Assembly (NCBI GenBank): GCA_021152555.1
Contig: JAGKVE010000006.1
Coordinates: 94,007-158,006, forward strand
Direction of reading: 5' to 3'
Length of the DNA stretch: 64,000 bases
Source of the DNA: Bacteroidia bacterium
GTDB taxonomy: Bacteria; Bacteroidota; Bacteroidia; Bacteroidales; Paludibacteraceae
Made by a program: the position numbers and the translations under genes. The notes beneath the pieces are model-generated. The model worked only from the letters and a program-made list of their open reading frames with translations. It was not told the origin of the DNA and ran no database searches. Positions within the stretch are counted from its first letter, which is position 1. Every line of letters begins with the position of its first letter. Shown here in pieces: positions 51,295 through 61,692 of this stretch.

Positions 51295-52617
51295 ATGCGA
51301 GGTATTAACAAAGAGATATTGCGCTTGGCTGTTCCAAGTATATTGGCAAACATCACCATTCCGTTAGTCGGCTTGGTGGATACAGCTATAGTCGGGCATC
51401 TGAGTGATGCATCCGCCATCGGCGGAATTGCCATCGGCACAATGCTCTTTGACTTGCTCTACTGGAATTTCGGTTTTCTGCGTGTCGGCACAAGCGGACT
51501 TACTGCGCAGGCATATGGCGCAGGGCGGTTTGAAGAAACGACAAAGATACTGGTTCAAAGTCTTTCGGTAGCTTGTCTTGCCGCGCTCGCCATATGGGCA
51601 ATACAATGGTTCTTTGTCACGGCGGTACTGGCTATTGTGCCATGTTCTGCAGAAGTGGCTGCTACGGCGAGAAACTATTTCTATGTGCGCATATGGGCAG
51701 CCCCTGCAACCCTTAGTCTGTTTACCTTCAAAGGGTGGTTCATCGGCATGCAGGATACAAAAAGCCCGATGGCAATAGATATATTTGTAAATGCCATCAA
51801 TATGGTTGCCAGTTACAGCCTTGCCGTCTATACACCGCTCGGCGTCGTCGGAGTGGCATGGGGCACATTGATTGCACAGTACAGCGGGTTGTTTCTTGCA
51901 TTGATAATCATGCGGTTTCATTACCCCGGCGTCTCTTTTCATCAATGCGCCAAAGAATTGAAAACTGTGCTCAAATGGTCTGGAATCAGACGAATGATGA
52001 CCTTGAATGCCAATCTGTTTATCCGCTCGTTGTGTTTTATGGTTGTGTATGTCGGATTCACCTCATTGGCAAGCCTGTATGGCGATACTGAATTGGCGGT
52101 TAGCAGTATCCTGATGAAACTGTTCATGTTCTTTTCCTATTTTGTAGATGGATTTGCATACGCCGGAGAGGCATTGGTTGGAAAAACATTCGGCGAATCA
52201 AAAGTAGAAAACAAAGAGGGTGGGAATAACCGGCTTCAGCCTATAGTCCGTTCATTATTTATATGGAGTCTGGGGGTAGGGGTAGTGTTTACGTGCATAT
52301 ACACGTTTTTGGGCGATGAATGTATTGCTTTGCTGACTAACGATGCTGACGTCCTGTATGCTTCCGGCAGATATATGGGATGGCTGATAGCGATGCCGAT
52401 AATCAGTACACTGGCATTTATGTGGGATGGTATCTATGTTGGCGCTACTGCTGGTGTTCCCATTCGTAACTCGATGATTTTAGCCGCACTGGGGTTTGTT
52501 ATCGGTTACTTCATCACATACAGATTTGTTGGCCCACAGGCCTTATATATAGGTTATTTTGCGCATCTCATTGCGCGGGTCGTTTATTTAACATTTGCAT
52601 GGAGAAAAATTCAGTAA
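51295..52617 (+). CDS. MATE-family efflux transporter
   Basis: 440 aa, about twelve helices. N-terminal MRGINKEILRLAVPSILANITIPLVGLVDTAIVGHL and the internal QAYGAGRFEE are typical of the DinF-like branch. It exports drugs or metabolites with Na+ or H+. The 3' end overlaps the RND adaptor gene by 19 bp. Confidence 0.92.
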   Translation: MRGINKEILRLAVPSILANITIPLVGLVDTAIVGHLSDASAIGGIAIGTMLFDLLYWNFGFLRVGTSGLTAQAYGAGRFEETTKILVQSLSVACLAALAIWAIQWFFVTAVLAIVPCSAEVAATARNYFYVRIWAAPATLSLFTFKGWFIGMQDTKSPMAIDIFVNAINMVASYSLAVYTPLGVVGVAWGTLIAQYSGLFLALIIMRFHYPGVSFHQCAKELKTVLKWSGIRRMMTLNANLFIRSLCFMVVYVGFTSLASLYGDTELAVSSILMKLFMFFSYFVDGFAYAGEALVGKTFGESKVENKEGGNNRLQPIVRSLFIWSLGVGVVFTCIYTFLGDECIALLTNDADVLYASGRYMGWLIAMPIISTLAFMWDGIYVGATAGVPIRNSMILAALGFVIGYFITYRFVGPQALYIGYFAHLIARVVYLTFAWRKIQ

Positions 52618-53618
52618 TAGTATTATTGGCGATTGTTTTTTCGGCATGCGCTACGCATGAGCAAAAACAGCATGACACATCACCTATCCGCGTTAAAGCA
52701 GCCGTTGTTGCAGCACATACGGGAAGCGCCAATACGCGTTATGTCGGAACTATTGAGCCGTCACGTGAGACCCCGCTTAGTTTTCAATCAGCAGGGCGGG
52801 TAGTAGCCGTAGAGGTGAAGAATGGGCAACGTATCCGGCAAGGGCAGACGATAGCCCGAATAGATAACACGCAGGCAATGAACGCATTACGTTCAGCAGA
52901 GGCCACCTTGCGCCATGCTCAAGATGGTTATGACAGGGTGAACAAAGTGCATGAAAAAGGAGTTGTATCTGACCAGAAAATGGTGGAGATAGAAAGCCAA
53001 TTAGCACAGGCAAAATCACTCTATGCAGCCGCAAAACAGCAAGTTAATGAATGTACACTCATAGCGCCATGCGATGGGGTTGTCAACGGATTAAACATAG
53101 AAAAAGGTCAGACAATCATTCCCGGAACAACCATATGCACGTTATTGGACGTAACTGGGTTCAGTGTACGTTTTTCAATTCCGGAGGATGAGATTCGGAA
53201 CCGATATACAGATGGAGAAGTGGAATGTATAGCTCTTGATACACTGTTACCAATAACGGTAATTGAAAAGGGGATGTCTGCCAATCCGCTAACTCACACA
53301 TATGAAATAGTCGCCCGCGTTAATGGCGGGGCTGACATATTGATGAACGGAATGGTCGGCAAAGTGCGTATGTGGTCAGAAACAGGAAAAAAGGACGCAA
53401 GTATCGTTATACCGGCTAAATGTATTCTTCTGAAACAAGAAGGTCCGACTGTGTGGCTGGTAGAGCAGGGTTGCGCTGTTAGAAAAAAAGTTATTATTGA
53501 CGGTTATCAGGCAGACGGAGTACGAATCAAAGGGGGCTTGATGACTGGCGATACGCTCATCACCGACGGATACCAGAAATTATACAATCACTGTAAAATT
53601 GAGATAGTCGAAAATTGA
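52599..53618 (+). CDS. RND efflux periplasmic adaptor lipoprotein
   Basis: 339 aa. Lipobox VFSAC (C17); a lipoyl half-motif VVAVEVKNGQRIRQGQTIARID, a short hairpin (about 95-150), the second lipoyl half LIAPCDGVVNGLNIEKGQTI, then beta-barrel and membrane-proximal domains. It links the pump to an outer-membrane channel. No TolC homologue is adjacent. Confidence 0.92.
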   Translation: MEKNSVIVLLAIVFSACATHEQKQHDTSPIRVKAAVVAAHTGSANTRYVGTIEPSRETPLSFQSAGRVVAVEVKNGQRIRQGQTIARIDNTQAMNALRSAEATLRHAQDGYDRVNKVHEKGVVSDQKMVEIESQLAQAKSLYAAAKQQVNECTLIAPCDGVVNGLNIEKGQTIIPGTTICTLLDVTGFSVRFSIPEDEIRNRYTDGEVECIALDTLLPITVIEKGMSANPLTHTYEIVARVNGGADILMNGMVGKVRMWSETGKKDASIVIPAKCILLKQEGPTVWLVEQGCAVRKKVIIDGYQADGVRIKGGLMTGDTLITDGYQKLYNHCKIEIVEN

Positions 53619-56600
53619 AAACGAGTGCTCACATAGAAGGAGCTATGCGCCGTCACGGATTAGTGATGGCTCTGTTTTTAGGTCTAATGGCATTCGGAAT
53701 CTGGTCATTGCCGCAAATGAATAAGGACGAGTTCCCTCAGTTCACTATGCGTCAGGCATTAGTTGTTGCCATATATCCTGGAGCTACAGCGTCGGAAGTG
53801 GAACAACAAGTCACTATCCCGTTAGAAGACTACATTAATTCATTTGAGTCTGTTGATAAATCCTTGACGCACAGCGAGAGCGAAGACGGCATGGCGTATA
53901 TTTACGTAATGCTTCGCATGGGCGACGTGGACAGCGAGGAGGCGTGGAATAAGATACGTGCAGGACTGCCATTATTACAAAAAACGCAGTTGCCGGCCGG
54001 AGTGTTACAAACACTTGTGATTGATGATTTTGGCAATACAAGTTCGCTTTTAATCGCCGTAGAAAGTGCAGAACGAAGTCCGCGGGAACTGGAATTATAT
54101 GCAAAAGAAGTTTGCTCTAAACTACGCACTATCCCTGAAATGGGGAAACTGCGTATTATGGGGCAGCAGACTGAAGAGATTGCTATTACAATAGACACCG
54201 AGCAACTTTCACGATACGGAATCAATCCGTCTGGTCTGCAAGCCCAGATGGCATTACAGGGCTTACGGACAATAGGCGGCGACAGTAAGAACAACGGAGC
54301 CTTGCAAGTCGCTATTCCTTATGGCTCTGAATATGAACTGCAGGAACAGATAATATGGTCGGATCCGGCAACAGGGGCTATTATTCGCCTTAAAGATATT
54401 GCTACCATTGATCGCCGTTATCAATCTCCAAAACAATATGTGAAATATGACGGGGCTTCATGTCTGATTCTCAATCTTGAGATGATGCCCGGAAATAATA
54501 TTGTTGCCTTTGGCAAAGAAGTGGACAATCAACTCGCCCAAGCATCATTATTGCTACCGCCGGATATCCGTTTTCATCGTATTACAGACCAGCCAAAGGT
54601 TGTAGATAGTTCGGTGTTGTCTTTCTTGCGGGATATAGTAATTTCCATTGTAGTGGTTATCGCGGTAATGCTTTTGCTATTCCCCCTCAGAACTGCGTTA
54701 GTTGCTTCTACCGGTGTGCCTGTTTGTACTGCAATATGCATCGGATTGATGTATCTGACCGGTATAGAACTGAATACCGTTACATTAGCGGCGCTGATTT
54801 TTGTGCTTGGAATGATTGTTGACGATTCTGTGATTGTCATAGACGGATATACCAACCAATTAGAGAAAAGGCACTCACGCTGGTATTCTGCTGTGGTTAG
54901 TACCAGTACGTTGTTCGTTCCTATGTCACTGGCGACGATGGCAATCAGTGGTATGTTCTTCCCGATGACCCGTATTATTACGGGACCTTTGGGAGAGTTC
55001 GTACAGTTATTCCCATGGGCTGTCTTGTTTGCGCTGGTGGCAAGTATTTTCTATGCTTCATGGGTAACGCCGTTCTTGTCGTATCGATTCATACACGAGC
55101 GCAAGGAAGAAGAATTGACTCTTATTGAACGAGTACAGAGTAAATTCTTCATTTGGCTTCAAAACTTATATAAGCGTGTACTCAAAGCTTGTTTTGATTA
55201 TCCGGTCATTGTATGGGGGCTTTTAGTTGGGTCGCTGGCAATCGGAGTATTCCTGTTGACACGCTTGAATCTGCAATTACTGCCAAAAGCGGAACGAGAG
55301 TTTTTTGCAGTAGAGATTCATTTGCGTGACGGAGCACCTTTGGAAGAGAGCGCAGCTGTTGCAGATTCGTTGGCAAAAATCCTTCAAGCAGACGAACGTG
55401 TGACAAGCGTCACATCTTTTATTGGTCAGTCTTCACCTCGTTTTCACGCGACTTATACACCTCAAACTCCTCACAGGAATTACGCACAACTCATTGTGAA
55501 CACCATTTCCAGCAAAGCTACGGCACAGGTTCTAAGCGAATATACGGAGCAATATGAGAACTATTTCCCGAATGCATATGCGCGATTCAAACAATTGGAT
55601 TATCAGGCGGTTAAAAATCCCTTGGAGATCCGTGTGCAGGGAGAGGACTGGGATGAAATGGCACCTTATGCGGATAGCATTTTGCATTATATGGTACAGC
55701 AGCCTGAGTTACAATGGGTTCACTGTGACTATGAGAACATAGTTCCTACTACGCGCGTAGAACTTAAAGCGGATGAAGCCACGCGCCTGGGAATCACGGA
55801 AACGATGCTGTCTGTTTATCTGCGTCAAGCAACGCAAGGCGCTACGGTAACCACCTTATATGAAGGCAGTTACACGGTTCCTGTGGTGCTATATACGGCG
55901 GGCATCAATACCCTTAATGCTTCTGAATTGGGTGCTATTCAGGTTCCAACTGCCATTCCCGGGGTGTGGATCCCGTTACGCCAAGTAGCGGAGATAGAGC
56001 CGGAGTGGCATCACTCATTTTTTGAGCGCCGGAACGGTGTGCGGACGATGACTATCGGAGCTGATTTGAGAGGAAATATGAGCCAAGTAGCTGCAGAACG
56101 TAAAGTTAAACAATGGATTCAAGCGAATATTACCGAATTGCCGGAAGGGATAAGCATCAAATATGGAGGACTGTCGGAAGTGAACGGAATGATTTTGCCG
56201 CAGATTTTGTGGTCCATTGTGGCGGCTCTGGCGGTGATGCTGGTATTGTTATTGTATCATTTCGGGAAAATCGGGCTCGCATTACTGACTCTCTCCAGCG
56301 CGGCACTATGTGTGTTCGGGGCTATGCTGGGATTATGGATTTTCAGATTGGATATCTCAATAACCGCTGTACTGGGCGTCGTCAGCCTCATCGGAATTAT
56401 TGTGCGGAATGCCATTATGATGTATGAATATGCGGAAGACAGCAGGAAATACAAAATGCTGTCCTATAAAGAAGCGGCTTTTCAGGCAGGACTCCGACGA
56501 ATGCGTCCTGTGTTCCTGACCAGTGCTACAACTGCGCTTGGGGTACTTCCGATGATTATTGCGGCTACCAGCCTGTGGATGCCTATGGGAGTGGTCATCT

Positions 56601-56698
56601 GTTTTGGTACGATTTTTACGCTGCCACTGACGGTTACTATTCTGCCGGTTGTATATTGGAAAGTATATGCCCGGCACGATAAAGAGCATGCAAATTGA
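53615..56698 (+). CDS. RND-family efflux pump
   Basis: 1027 aa, twelve membrane helices and two large periplasmic loops. The proton-relay pair is present in GMIVDDSVIVIDG (about 396-408). The start is taken as TTG 53615, overlapping the adaptor stop, because it gives the usual 13-14 residues before helix 1; ATG 53645, preceded by AGAAGGAG, is the alternative and would shorten it by 10 residues. It belongs to the AcrB/MdtB-like branch; substrate unknown. Confidence 0.92.
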   Translation: MKTSAHIEGAMRRHGLVMALFLGLMAFGIWSLPQMNKDEFPQFTMRQALVVAIYPGATASEVEQQVTIPLEDYINSFESVDKSLTHSESEDGMAYIYVMLRMGDVDSEEAWNKIRAGLPLLQKTQLPAGVLQTLVIDDFGNTSSLLIAVESAERSPRELELYAKEVCSKLRTIPEMGKLRIMGQQTEEIAITIDTEQLSRYGINPSGLQAQMALQGLRTIGGDSKNNGALQVAIPYGSEYELQEQIIWSDPATGAIIRLKDIATIDRRYQSPKQYVKYDGASCLILNLEMMPGNNIVAFGKEVDNQLAQASLLLPPDIRFHRITDQPKVVDSSVLSFLRDIVISIVVVIAVMLLLFPLRTALVASTGVPVCTAICIGLMYLTGIELNTVTLAALIFVLGMIVDDSVIVIDGYTNQLEKRHSRWYSAVVSTSTLFVPMSLATMAISGMFFPMTRIITGPLGEFVQLFPWAVLFALVASIFYASWVTPFLSYRFIHERKEEELTLIERVQSKFFIWLQNLYKRVLKACFDYPVIVWGLLVGSLAIGVFLLTRLNLQLLPKAEREFFAVEIHLRDGAPLEESAAVADSLAKILQADERVTSVTSFIGQSSPRFHATYTPQTPHRNYAQLIVNTISSKATAQVLSEYTEQYENYFPNAYARFKQLDYQAVKNPLEIRVQGEDWDEMAPYADSILHYMVQQPELQWVHCDYENIVPTTRVELKADEATRLGITETMLSVYLRQATQGATVTTLYEGSYTVPVVLYTAGINTLNASELGAIQVPTAIPGVWIPLRQVAEIEPEWHHSFFERRNGVRTMTIGADLRGNMSQVAAERKVKQWIQANITELPEGISIKYGGLSEVNGMILPQILWSIVAALAVMLVLLLYHFGKIGLALLTLSSAALCVFGAMLGLWIFRLDISITAVLGVVSLIGIIVRNAIMMYEYAEDSRKYKMLSYKEAAFQAGLRRMRPVFLTSATTALGVLPMIIAATSLWMPMGVVICFGTIFTLPLTVTILPVVYWKVYARHDKEHAN

Positions 56699-57248
56699 GG
56701 TTTTTGACCATATGGAAGAATGCACGGAAGAGGCTGTGCAATACATGTTGCCGCTTGTAAGTGCCCAGCGCCGCGAACAAGCGCTCAGATACAAACATAC
56801 TTTCGGCAAATTTTGTTGCTTGAAAAGTTGGATGATGTTAAATTCGGTTTGCCTTCTATTACTCGATAAAAGTCCGGTAACTTTCTTATATAATGAACAT
56901 GGGAAACCATATCTGGAGAACGGACCGCACTTTTCTATCAGCCACTGCAAGGAAGGAATAGCGGTTGCCGTGAGCGAAAAACCGATAGGAATAGATATAG
57001 AAAGTATACGGAAGGCAGACAGAGAGCTGGTAAACCGTGTAATGAACGAACGGGAACAAGCGCTGATAAAAGCGCAGACTGATCCTTCGCGTGAGTTCAC
57101 GCGCATATGGACACAGAAAGAGGCAATTGTCAAAGCACAAGGTGTTGGAATAACTTCTTTCGAGCAATTACTGCAAATACGGGATACAGCATATACCGTT
57201 CAAACATATGAACAAGAAAAATATATATACAGCATAGCATATGGATAA
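56688..57248 (+). CDS. 4'-phosphopantetheinyl transferase
   Basis: 186 aa from ATG 56688, inside the end of the RND gene (11-bp overlap). Sfp-type motifs: FSISHCKEG (about 82-90), GIDIE (D103, E105, Mg site) and WTQKEAIVKAQG. It activates acyl- or peptidyl-carrier proteins. It overlaps dnaX by 8 bp. Confidence 0.9.
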   Translation: MQIEVFDHMEECTEEAVQYMLPLVSAQRREQALRYKHTFGKFCCLKSWMMLNSVCLLLLDKSPVTFLYNEHGKPYLENGPHFSISHCKEGIAVAVSEKPIGIDIESIRKADRELVNRVMNEREQALIKAQTDPSREFTRIWTQKEAIVKAQGVGITSFEQLLQIRDTAYTVQTYEQEKYIYSIAYG

Positions 57249-58968
57249 TTACATTGTTTCTGCGCGGAAATACAGACCGCAGACATTCGAGTCCGTTGTC
57301 GGACAGCAGGCACTTACCCAGACCCTGCAAAATGCCATACGCCAGAACCATTTGGCGCATGCCTATTTGTTTTGCGGGCCGCGCGGAGTGGGGAAGACTA
57401 CTTGTGCGCGGATTTTTGCAAAGACCATTAACTGCCTGAATCCGCAAAACGGGTTTGACGCATGTAACGAATGTGAGTCATGCAAGGCTTTCAATGAGCA
57501 GCGTTCATTTAACATTCATGAACTTGACGCGGCAAGCAACAACTCGGTTGAGGACATCCGTTCTCTTATTGACCAAGTGCGCATACCGCCGCAGATTGGC
57601 AAGTACTCCGTTTATATTATTGATGAGGTGCATATGCTGTCACAAGGGGCGTTTAACGCGCTGCTCAAAACGCTTGAGGAACCACCTTCATATGCTATTT
57701 TTATACTTGCTACAACAGAGAAGCACAAGGTATTGCCTACCATTTTGAGCCGTTGTCAAGTGTATGATTTTAACCGTATTACCATTCCGGATACCATCGC
57801 TTATCTCCAAAAGGTAGCGGCTAAAGAAGGCATAACGGTGGGCGAAGAGGCGCTGAACGTGGTGGCGCAGAAAGCCGACGGAGGTATGCGCGATGCGTTG
57901 TCTATTTTTGACCAGTTAGTGGCGTTTTGCGGTAAGGAAATAAGTTATGAACGCACTATAGAAGTACTCAACGTCCTCAATGTCGACTACTATTTCTCGC
58001 TCGTTGAAAACGCCTTGGCACATAATGTGGCGGCTGCGTTATTGTTGTTCAATGATGTGTTGAACCATGGCTTCGATGCCGGACATTTCGTTACGGGTTT
58101 CGCGCAACATATCCGGGATGTGCTTGTCAGTAAAGATCCGCAAACATTGCCCTTGCTGGAAACCAGCGATGCCATCCGTAAACGCTATGCGGAGCAGGCT
58201 CAACGATGCCATCCAATATGGCTGTTCCAGGCATTGGATATTCTGAATACATGCGATATTAACTACCGTACGGCGAAAAACAAACGTCTTACGGTCGAGT
58301 TGGCGCTTGTAAAATTATGCCAATTGGGAGTGGCGCAGGATGTCCCGCAACAAACTGTAACACCTCAACAGCAGACTACGGCTGCTCCGAAGCAAACGCT
58401 TGCCCCTCAACAAGTACCGGCTGCCCATGAACAAGCACCTGTAACACCTGCGGCAAATGCCACACCTACCAAACCGACGCCGGCTCCAATCCCCAAAATG
58501 CCGAAAATAGGTTTGGGACTGGGACATAACGTCGTCTCTCAAAACAAGCCTGAAACGGCTGATAATCAAGAAGAAAAGCCGGAGAGCAAGCCCGTGGAGG
58601 AGGCTAACCGCCCTTTTACGGCTGACCAACTCAATGACGCGTGGGTTGGTTTGGCTGCAACTCACAAGGAGGAACTGCGTCTTAAACAACTGATTGAGAG
58701 CTATTCGCCGAAACTGATCGCAAACACGGTGGCGGAAATTCAAATGCCAAACCCATGGCAGTTGGCGCAAATGCGGAAAGCGCTGCCGGATATGTTACAG
58801 GAACTGCAGGCGAAACTGCATAACCATGAGCTTGAAATCAGACTCACGCAAGCGGAGTATAGTCAGGAGCAGATGGCTTATACGGCAGAAGAAAAATACA
58901 AACTTATGGTTGAGCAAAATCCGGCTATTTCACACCTGAAAGACAGATTGGATTTGCAAATTGATTAA
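57241..58968 (+). CDS. dnaX: DNA polymerase III gamma/tau subunit
   Basis: 575 aa. Clamp-loader ATPase: Walker A GPRGVGKTTC (46-55), zinc module C65-C75-C78-C81, DEVHMLS and the SRC sensor. A Gln/Pro/Ala linker (about 365-430) and a C-terminal domain follow. I see no slippery heptamer and stem of the E. coli type. Confidence 0.96.
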   Translation: MDNYIVSARKYRPQTFESVVGQQALTQTLQNAIRQNHLAHAYLFCGPRGVGKTTCARIFAKTINCLNPQNGFDACNECESCKAFNEQRSFNIHELDAASNNSVEDIRSLIDQVRIPPQIGKYSVYIIDEVHMLSQGAFNALLKTLEEPPSYAIFILATTEKHKVLPTILSRCQVYDFNRITIPDTIAYLQKVAAKEGITVGEEALNVVAQKADGGMRDALSIFDQLVAFCGKEISYERTIEVLNVLNVDYYFSLVENALAHNVAAALLLFNDVLNHGFDAGHFVTGFAQHIRDVLVSKDPQTLPLLETSDAIRKRYAEQAQRCHPIWLFQALDILNTCDINYRTAKNKRLTVELALVKLCQLGVAQDVPQQTVTPQQQTTAAPKQTLAPQQVPAAHEQAPVTPAANATPTKPTPAPIPKMPKIGLGLGHNVVSQNKPETADNQEEKPESKPVEEANRPFTADQLNDAWVGLAATHKEELRLKQLIESYSPKLIANTVAEIQMPNPWQLAQMRKALPDMLQELQAKLHNHELEIRLTQAEYSQEQMAYTAEEKYKLMVEQNPAISHLKDRLDLQID

Positions 58969-60684
58969 ATGCAATATGACCTAAAAAAATACTTGCCTAC
59001 GACTCGCAAAGAGATGGAGTTACGCGGCTGGGATGAAGTGGACATCGTCTTCTTCACCGGTGACGCATATATTGATCATCCTTCTTTCGGGGCGGCTGTC
59101 TTGGGACGCGTATTAGAGGCGGCGGGATATCGGGTGGCAATTGTGCCGCAACCGGACTGGCATGGTGACTTCCGCGATTTCAAGAAGTTCGGGCGGCCTA
59201 AACTATATTTTGCTGTCTCGGCCGGCTCTATGGACTCAATGGTTAACCATTATACCGCTGCGCGCCGGAAAAGGTCTGATGATGCGTATACGCCGGAGGG
59301 CAGAGCGGGGGCGAGACCGGATTATTGCACCATTACATACTGCCGCATTATAAAACAATTATTTCCGGACGTGCCGGTTGTGATTGGAGGTATAGAGGCT
59401 TCTATGCGCCGGCTTACACATTATGATTACTGGCAGGACAAGCTGATGCCCTCGATTTTAATTGACAGCAAGGCAGATATACTCGTGTATGGAATGGGGG
59501 AAATGGCGATGAGGGAGATTGCGGATAAAATGAGCAGAAAAGCCGCTCCGTCTGAGATTCATTCCATCCTGCAAACAGCATATGTCACTGATAATGAATC
59601 AGATATACCTGCAGATTCTATCCGCCTTTTCTCGCATGAAGAGGCACTGCACGACAAACGTAAGCATGCGGAAAATTTCAGGCTTATTGAGATTGAGTCC
59701 AATAAAATACACCAAACGACGCTTGTCCAGCGGGTGGGGGAGAGATTTGTAGTGGTCAACCCTTCCTATCCGCCTCTTACTACAGAACAACTGGATGCTG
59801 TCTTTGATTTGCCGTACCAATATACGCCGCATCCGAAATACAAAGACAAGCATATTCCAGCCTATGAGATGATCAAATGGTCGGTTTGCATGCACCGCGG
59901 CTGTTTTGGCGGGTGCGCTTTCTGTACGATTAGCGCGCATCAGGGAAAACAGATTGTATCACGCTCGAAAGCCTCAATAATGAAGCAGATTGAGCGCTTG
60001 AGCCACTTGCCGGATTGGCATGGGATTATTTCTGACTTGGGAGGACCGTCTGCAAACATGTATGGCATGCACGGAAAAGATAAAGCAATCTGTGAGAAAT
60101 GTGCGCGGCCAAGTTGCCTGCAACCCGCAATTTGCAAAAACCTCAATCAGAATTTTGCTCCTCTTTTGGATATTTACCGGTCGGTTGACAAGTTGCCGTA
60201 TATCAAGCATGCCTTCGTGGGGAGCGGAATCCGTTATGACCTGATGAACGATGACTATGCGCGGCAACTCATTACGCGGCATGTCTCGGGACGGCTCAAA
60301 GTAGCACCCGAACATTGCTCGGATAACGTGCTGAAAATTATGAGGAAACCGTCTTGGAACAACTACCTTCGGTTTAGAGATTTATTCCTTCGTATCAATA
60401 AAGAGGCAGGCATGAACCAGCAACTCATTCCGTATTTCATTTCCTCCCATCCGGGGTGTACAAAACGGGACATGAGTCAGTTGGCGGAGGAAACGAAAAA
60501 AATGCACTACAAGCCGGAGCAGGTACAGGATTTCACGCCTACGCCCATGACACTGTCAACCACGATGTTTTATACCGGCATCAATCCCTACACGCGCGAA
60601 CCTGTTTATGTTGCGCGCACGCCTGAAGAGAAAAAACAACAAAACCAGTATTTTTTCTGGTACAAAAATAATCCGCACAAATGA
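58969..60684 (+). CDS. YgiQ-family radical SAM protein
   Basis: 571 aa. Radical-SAM motif C312-x3-C316-x2-C319 inside CMHRGCFGGCAFC, preceded by a B12-like N-terminal domain (FFTGDAYIDHPSFGAAVLGR) as in the UPF0313/YgiQ family. Function unknown. It starts immediately after the dnaX stop and overlaps the M23 gene by 4 bases. Confidence 0.93.
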   Translation: MQYDLKKYLPTTRKEMELRGWDEVDIVFFTGDAYIDHPSFGAAVLGRVLEAAGYRVAIVPQPDWHGDFRDFKKFGRPKLYFAVSAGSMDSMVNHYTAARRKRSDDAYTPEGRAGARPDYCTITYCRIIKQLFPDVPVVIGGIEASMRRLTHYDYWQDKLMPSILIDSKADILVYGMGEMAMREIADKMSRKAAPSEIHSILQTAYVTDNESDIPADSIRLFSHEEALHDKRKHAENFRLIEIESNKIHQTTLVQRVGERFVVVNPSYPPLTTEQLDAVFDLPYQYTPHPKYKDKHIPAYEMIKWSVCMHRGCFGGCAFCTISAHQGKQIVSRSKASIMKQIERLSHLPDWHGIISDLGGPSANMYGMHGKDKAICEKCARPSCLQPAICKNLNQNFAPLLDIYRSVDKLPYIKHAFVGSGIRYDLMNDDYARQLITRHVSGRLKVAPEHCSDNVLKIMRKPSWNNYLRFRDLFLRINKEAGMNQQLIPYFISSHPGCTKRDMSQLAEETKKMHYKPEQVQDFTPTPMTLSTTMFYTGINPYTREPVYVARTPEEKKQQNQYFFWYKNNPHK

Positions 60685-61661
60685 AATCAACTATTCGTAA
60701 ACGGCATTATCGTATTAATCCCGAAACGCTGCAATTGGAGCGTATTGAGCATGGATTCCGTTATTGGCTACGCCGGTCAGGTACATATATTATCGGCGGT
60801 GTGTTCCTGGGAGTGGTATTTTTCTATACCTTCTTGTATTTCTTCCCCTCGCCGAGGGAGGCTTCGCTCATGCAGTATAACCGGAACCTCATCGCGCAGA
60901 TGGAGGTCATGGAAAAGCAGGTGGACCAGATGCAGATTGTTTTGTCTGATCTCTCGCAGCGCGATGATAACTTGTACCGCGCAATCCTCGGAGCCGAACC
61001 TATTCCCATCAGTATCCGGTTGGGAGCGGCGCAGCAGATTTCGTACTATGACTCATTGGCGCATATGACGAATACCCAGCTTGCCGCTGATATCCAGCGT
61101 AAAGTGGACATCTTGGAAAAGGAACTGTATGTCCAGGCGCGCTCATACGATGAGATTCTGGAACTTGCTAAGAATCAGGAAGCACGGATGGAAAATATAC
61201 CTGCTATTCAGCCGGTTCTTAATAAGAACCTTAAGCATATGGCATCCGGCTACGGATGGCGTATTGACCCTGTCTATCATATTCGGCGGTTCCATGAAGG
61301 AATGGATTTCTCGGCGCCTGTCGGCACAAAGATTTTCGCTACCGGAAATGGTACTGTCAGTTATGCAGGATGGCGTCAGGGATATGGAGAGACGGTAGAT
61401 ATCGACCATGGATTTAATTATGCCTCAAGATATGCGCACTGCTCTAAGATACTTGTGCATGTGGGGCAGAAAGTGAAACGTGGAGATGTGATCGCGCTTG
61501 TCGGGAATACAGGCAAATCGACGGGACCGCATGTACATTATGAAGTGCATTACATGGGGCAGGCTATTGATCCGAGAAACTACTATTTCTATGATCTTAG
61601 CCCCGAAGACTACGACAAGATGCTTCAGATTTCAAGCAACATGGGAAATATGATGGATTAA
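60681..61661 (+). CDS. membrane-anchored M23 metallopeptidase
   Basis: 326 aa. One helix (about 33-53), a coiled coil (about 65-170), then a LytM domain with RRFHEGMDFSAP (first zinc His and Asp, about 205-209) and GPHVHYEVH (about 280-287). It is an intact M23 site, so probably an active peptidoglycan endopeptidase for wall growth or division. Confidence 0.93.
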   Translation: MKSTIRKRHYRINPETLQLERIEHGFRYWLRRSGTYIIGGVFLGVVFFYTFLYFFPSPREASLMQYNRNLIAQMEVMEKQVDQMQIVLSDLSQRDDNLYRAILGAEPIPISIRLGAAQQISYYDSLAHMTNTQLAADIQRKVDILEKELYVQARSYDEILELAKNQEARMENIPAIQPVLNKNLKHMASGYGWRIDPVYHIRRFHEGMDFSAPVGTKIFATGNGTVSYAGWRQGYGETVDIDHGFNYASRYAHCSKILVHVGQKVKRGDVIALVGNTGKSTGPHVHYEVHYMGQAIDPRNYYFYDLSPEDYDKMLQISSNMGNMMD

Positions 61662-61692
61662 AAAATATCGCGTCTCATCCGAGGCGCGATAT
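61660..61692 (-). terminator. crp-family gene terminator
   Basis: ATATCGCG (61665-61672) and CGCGATAT (61685-61692) with an inner CTC/GAG; on the minus strand T6 follows. The hairpin contains the last codons of the regulator and lies 4 bases past the M23 stop. Confidence 0.7.

Noticed and set aside
57241..58968. Programmed frameshift in dnaX producing gamma
   Set aside because: No A-rich slippery heptamer followed by a stem was seen in the linker region.
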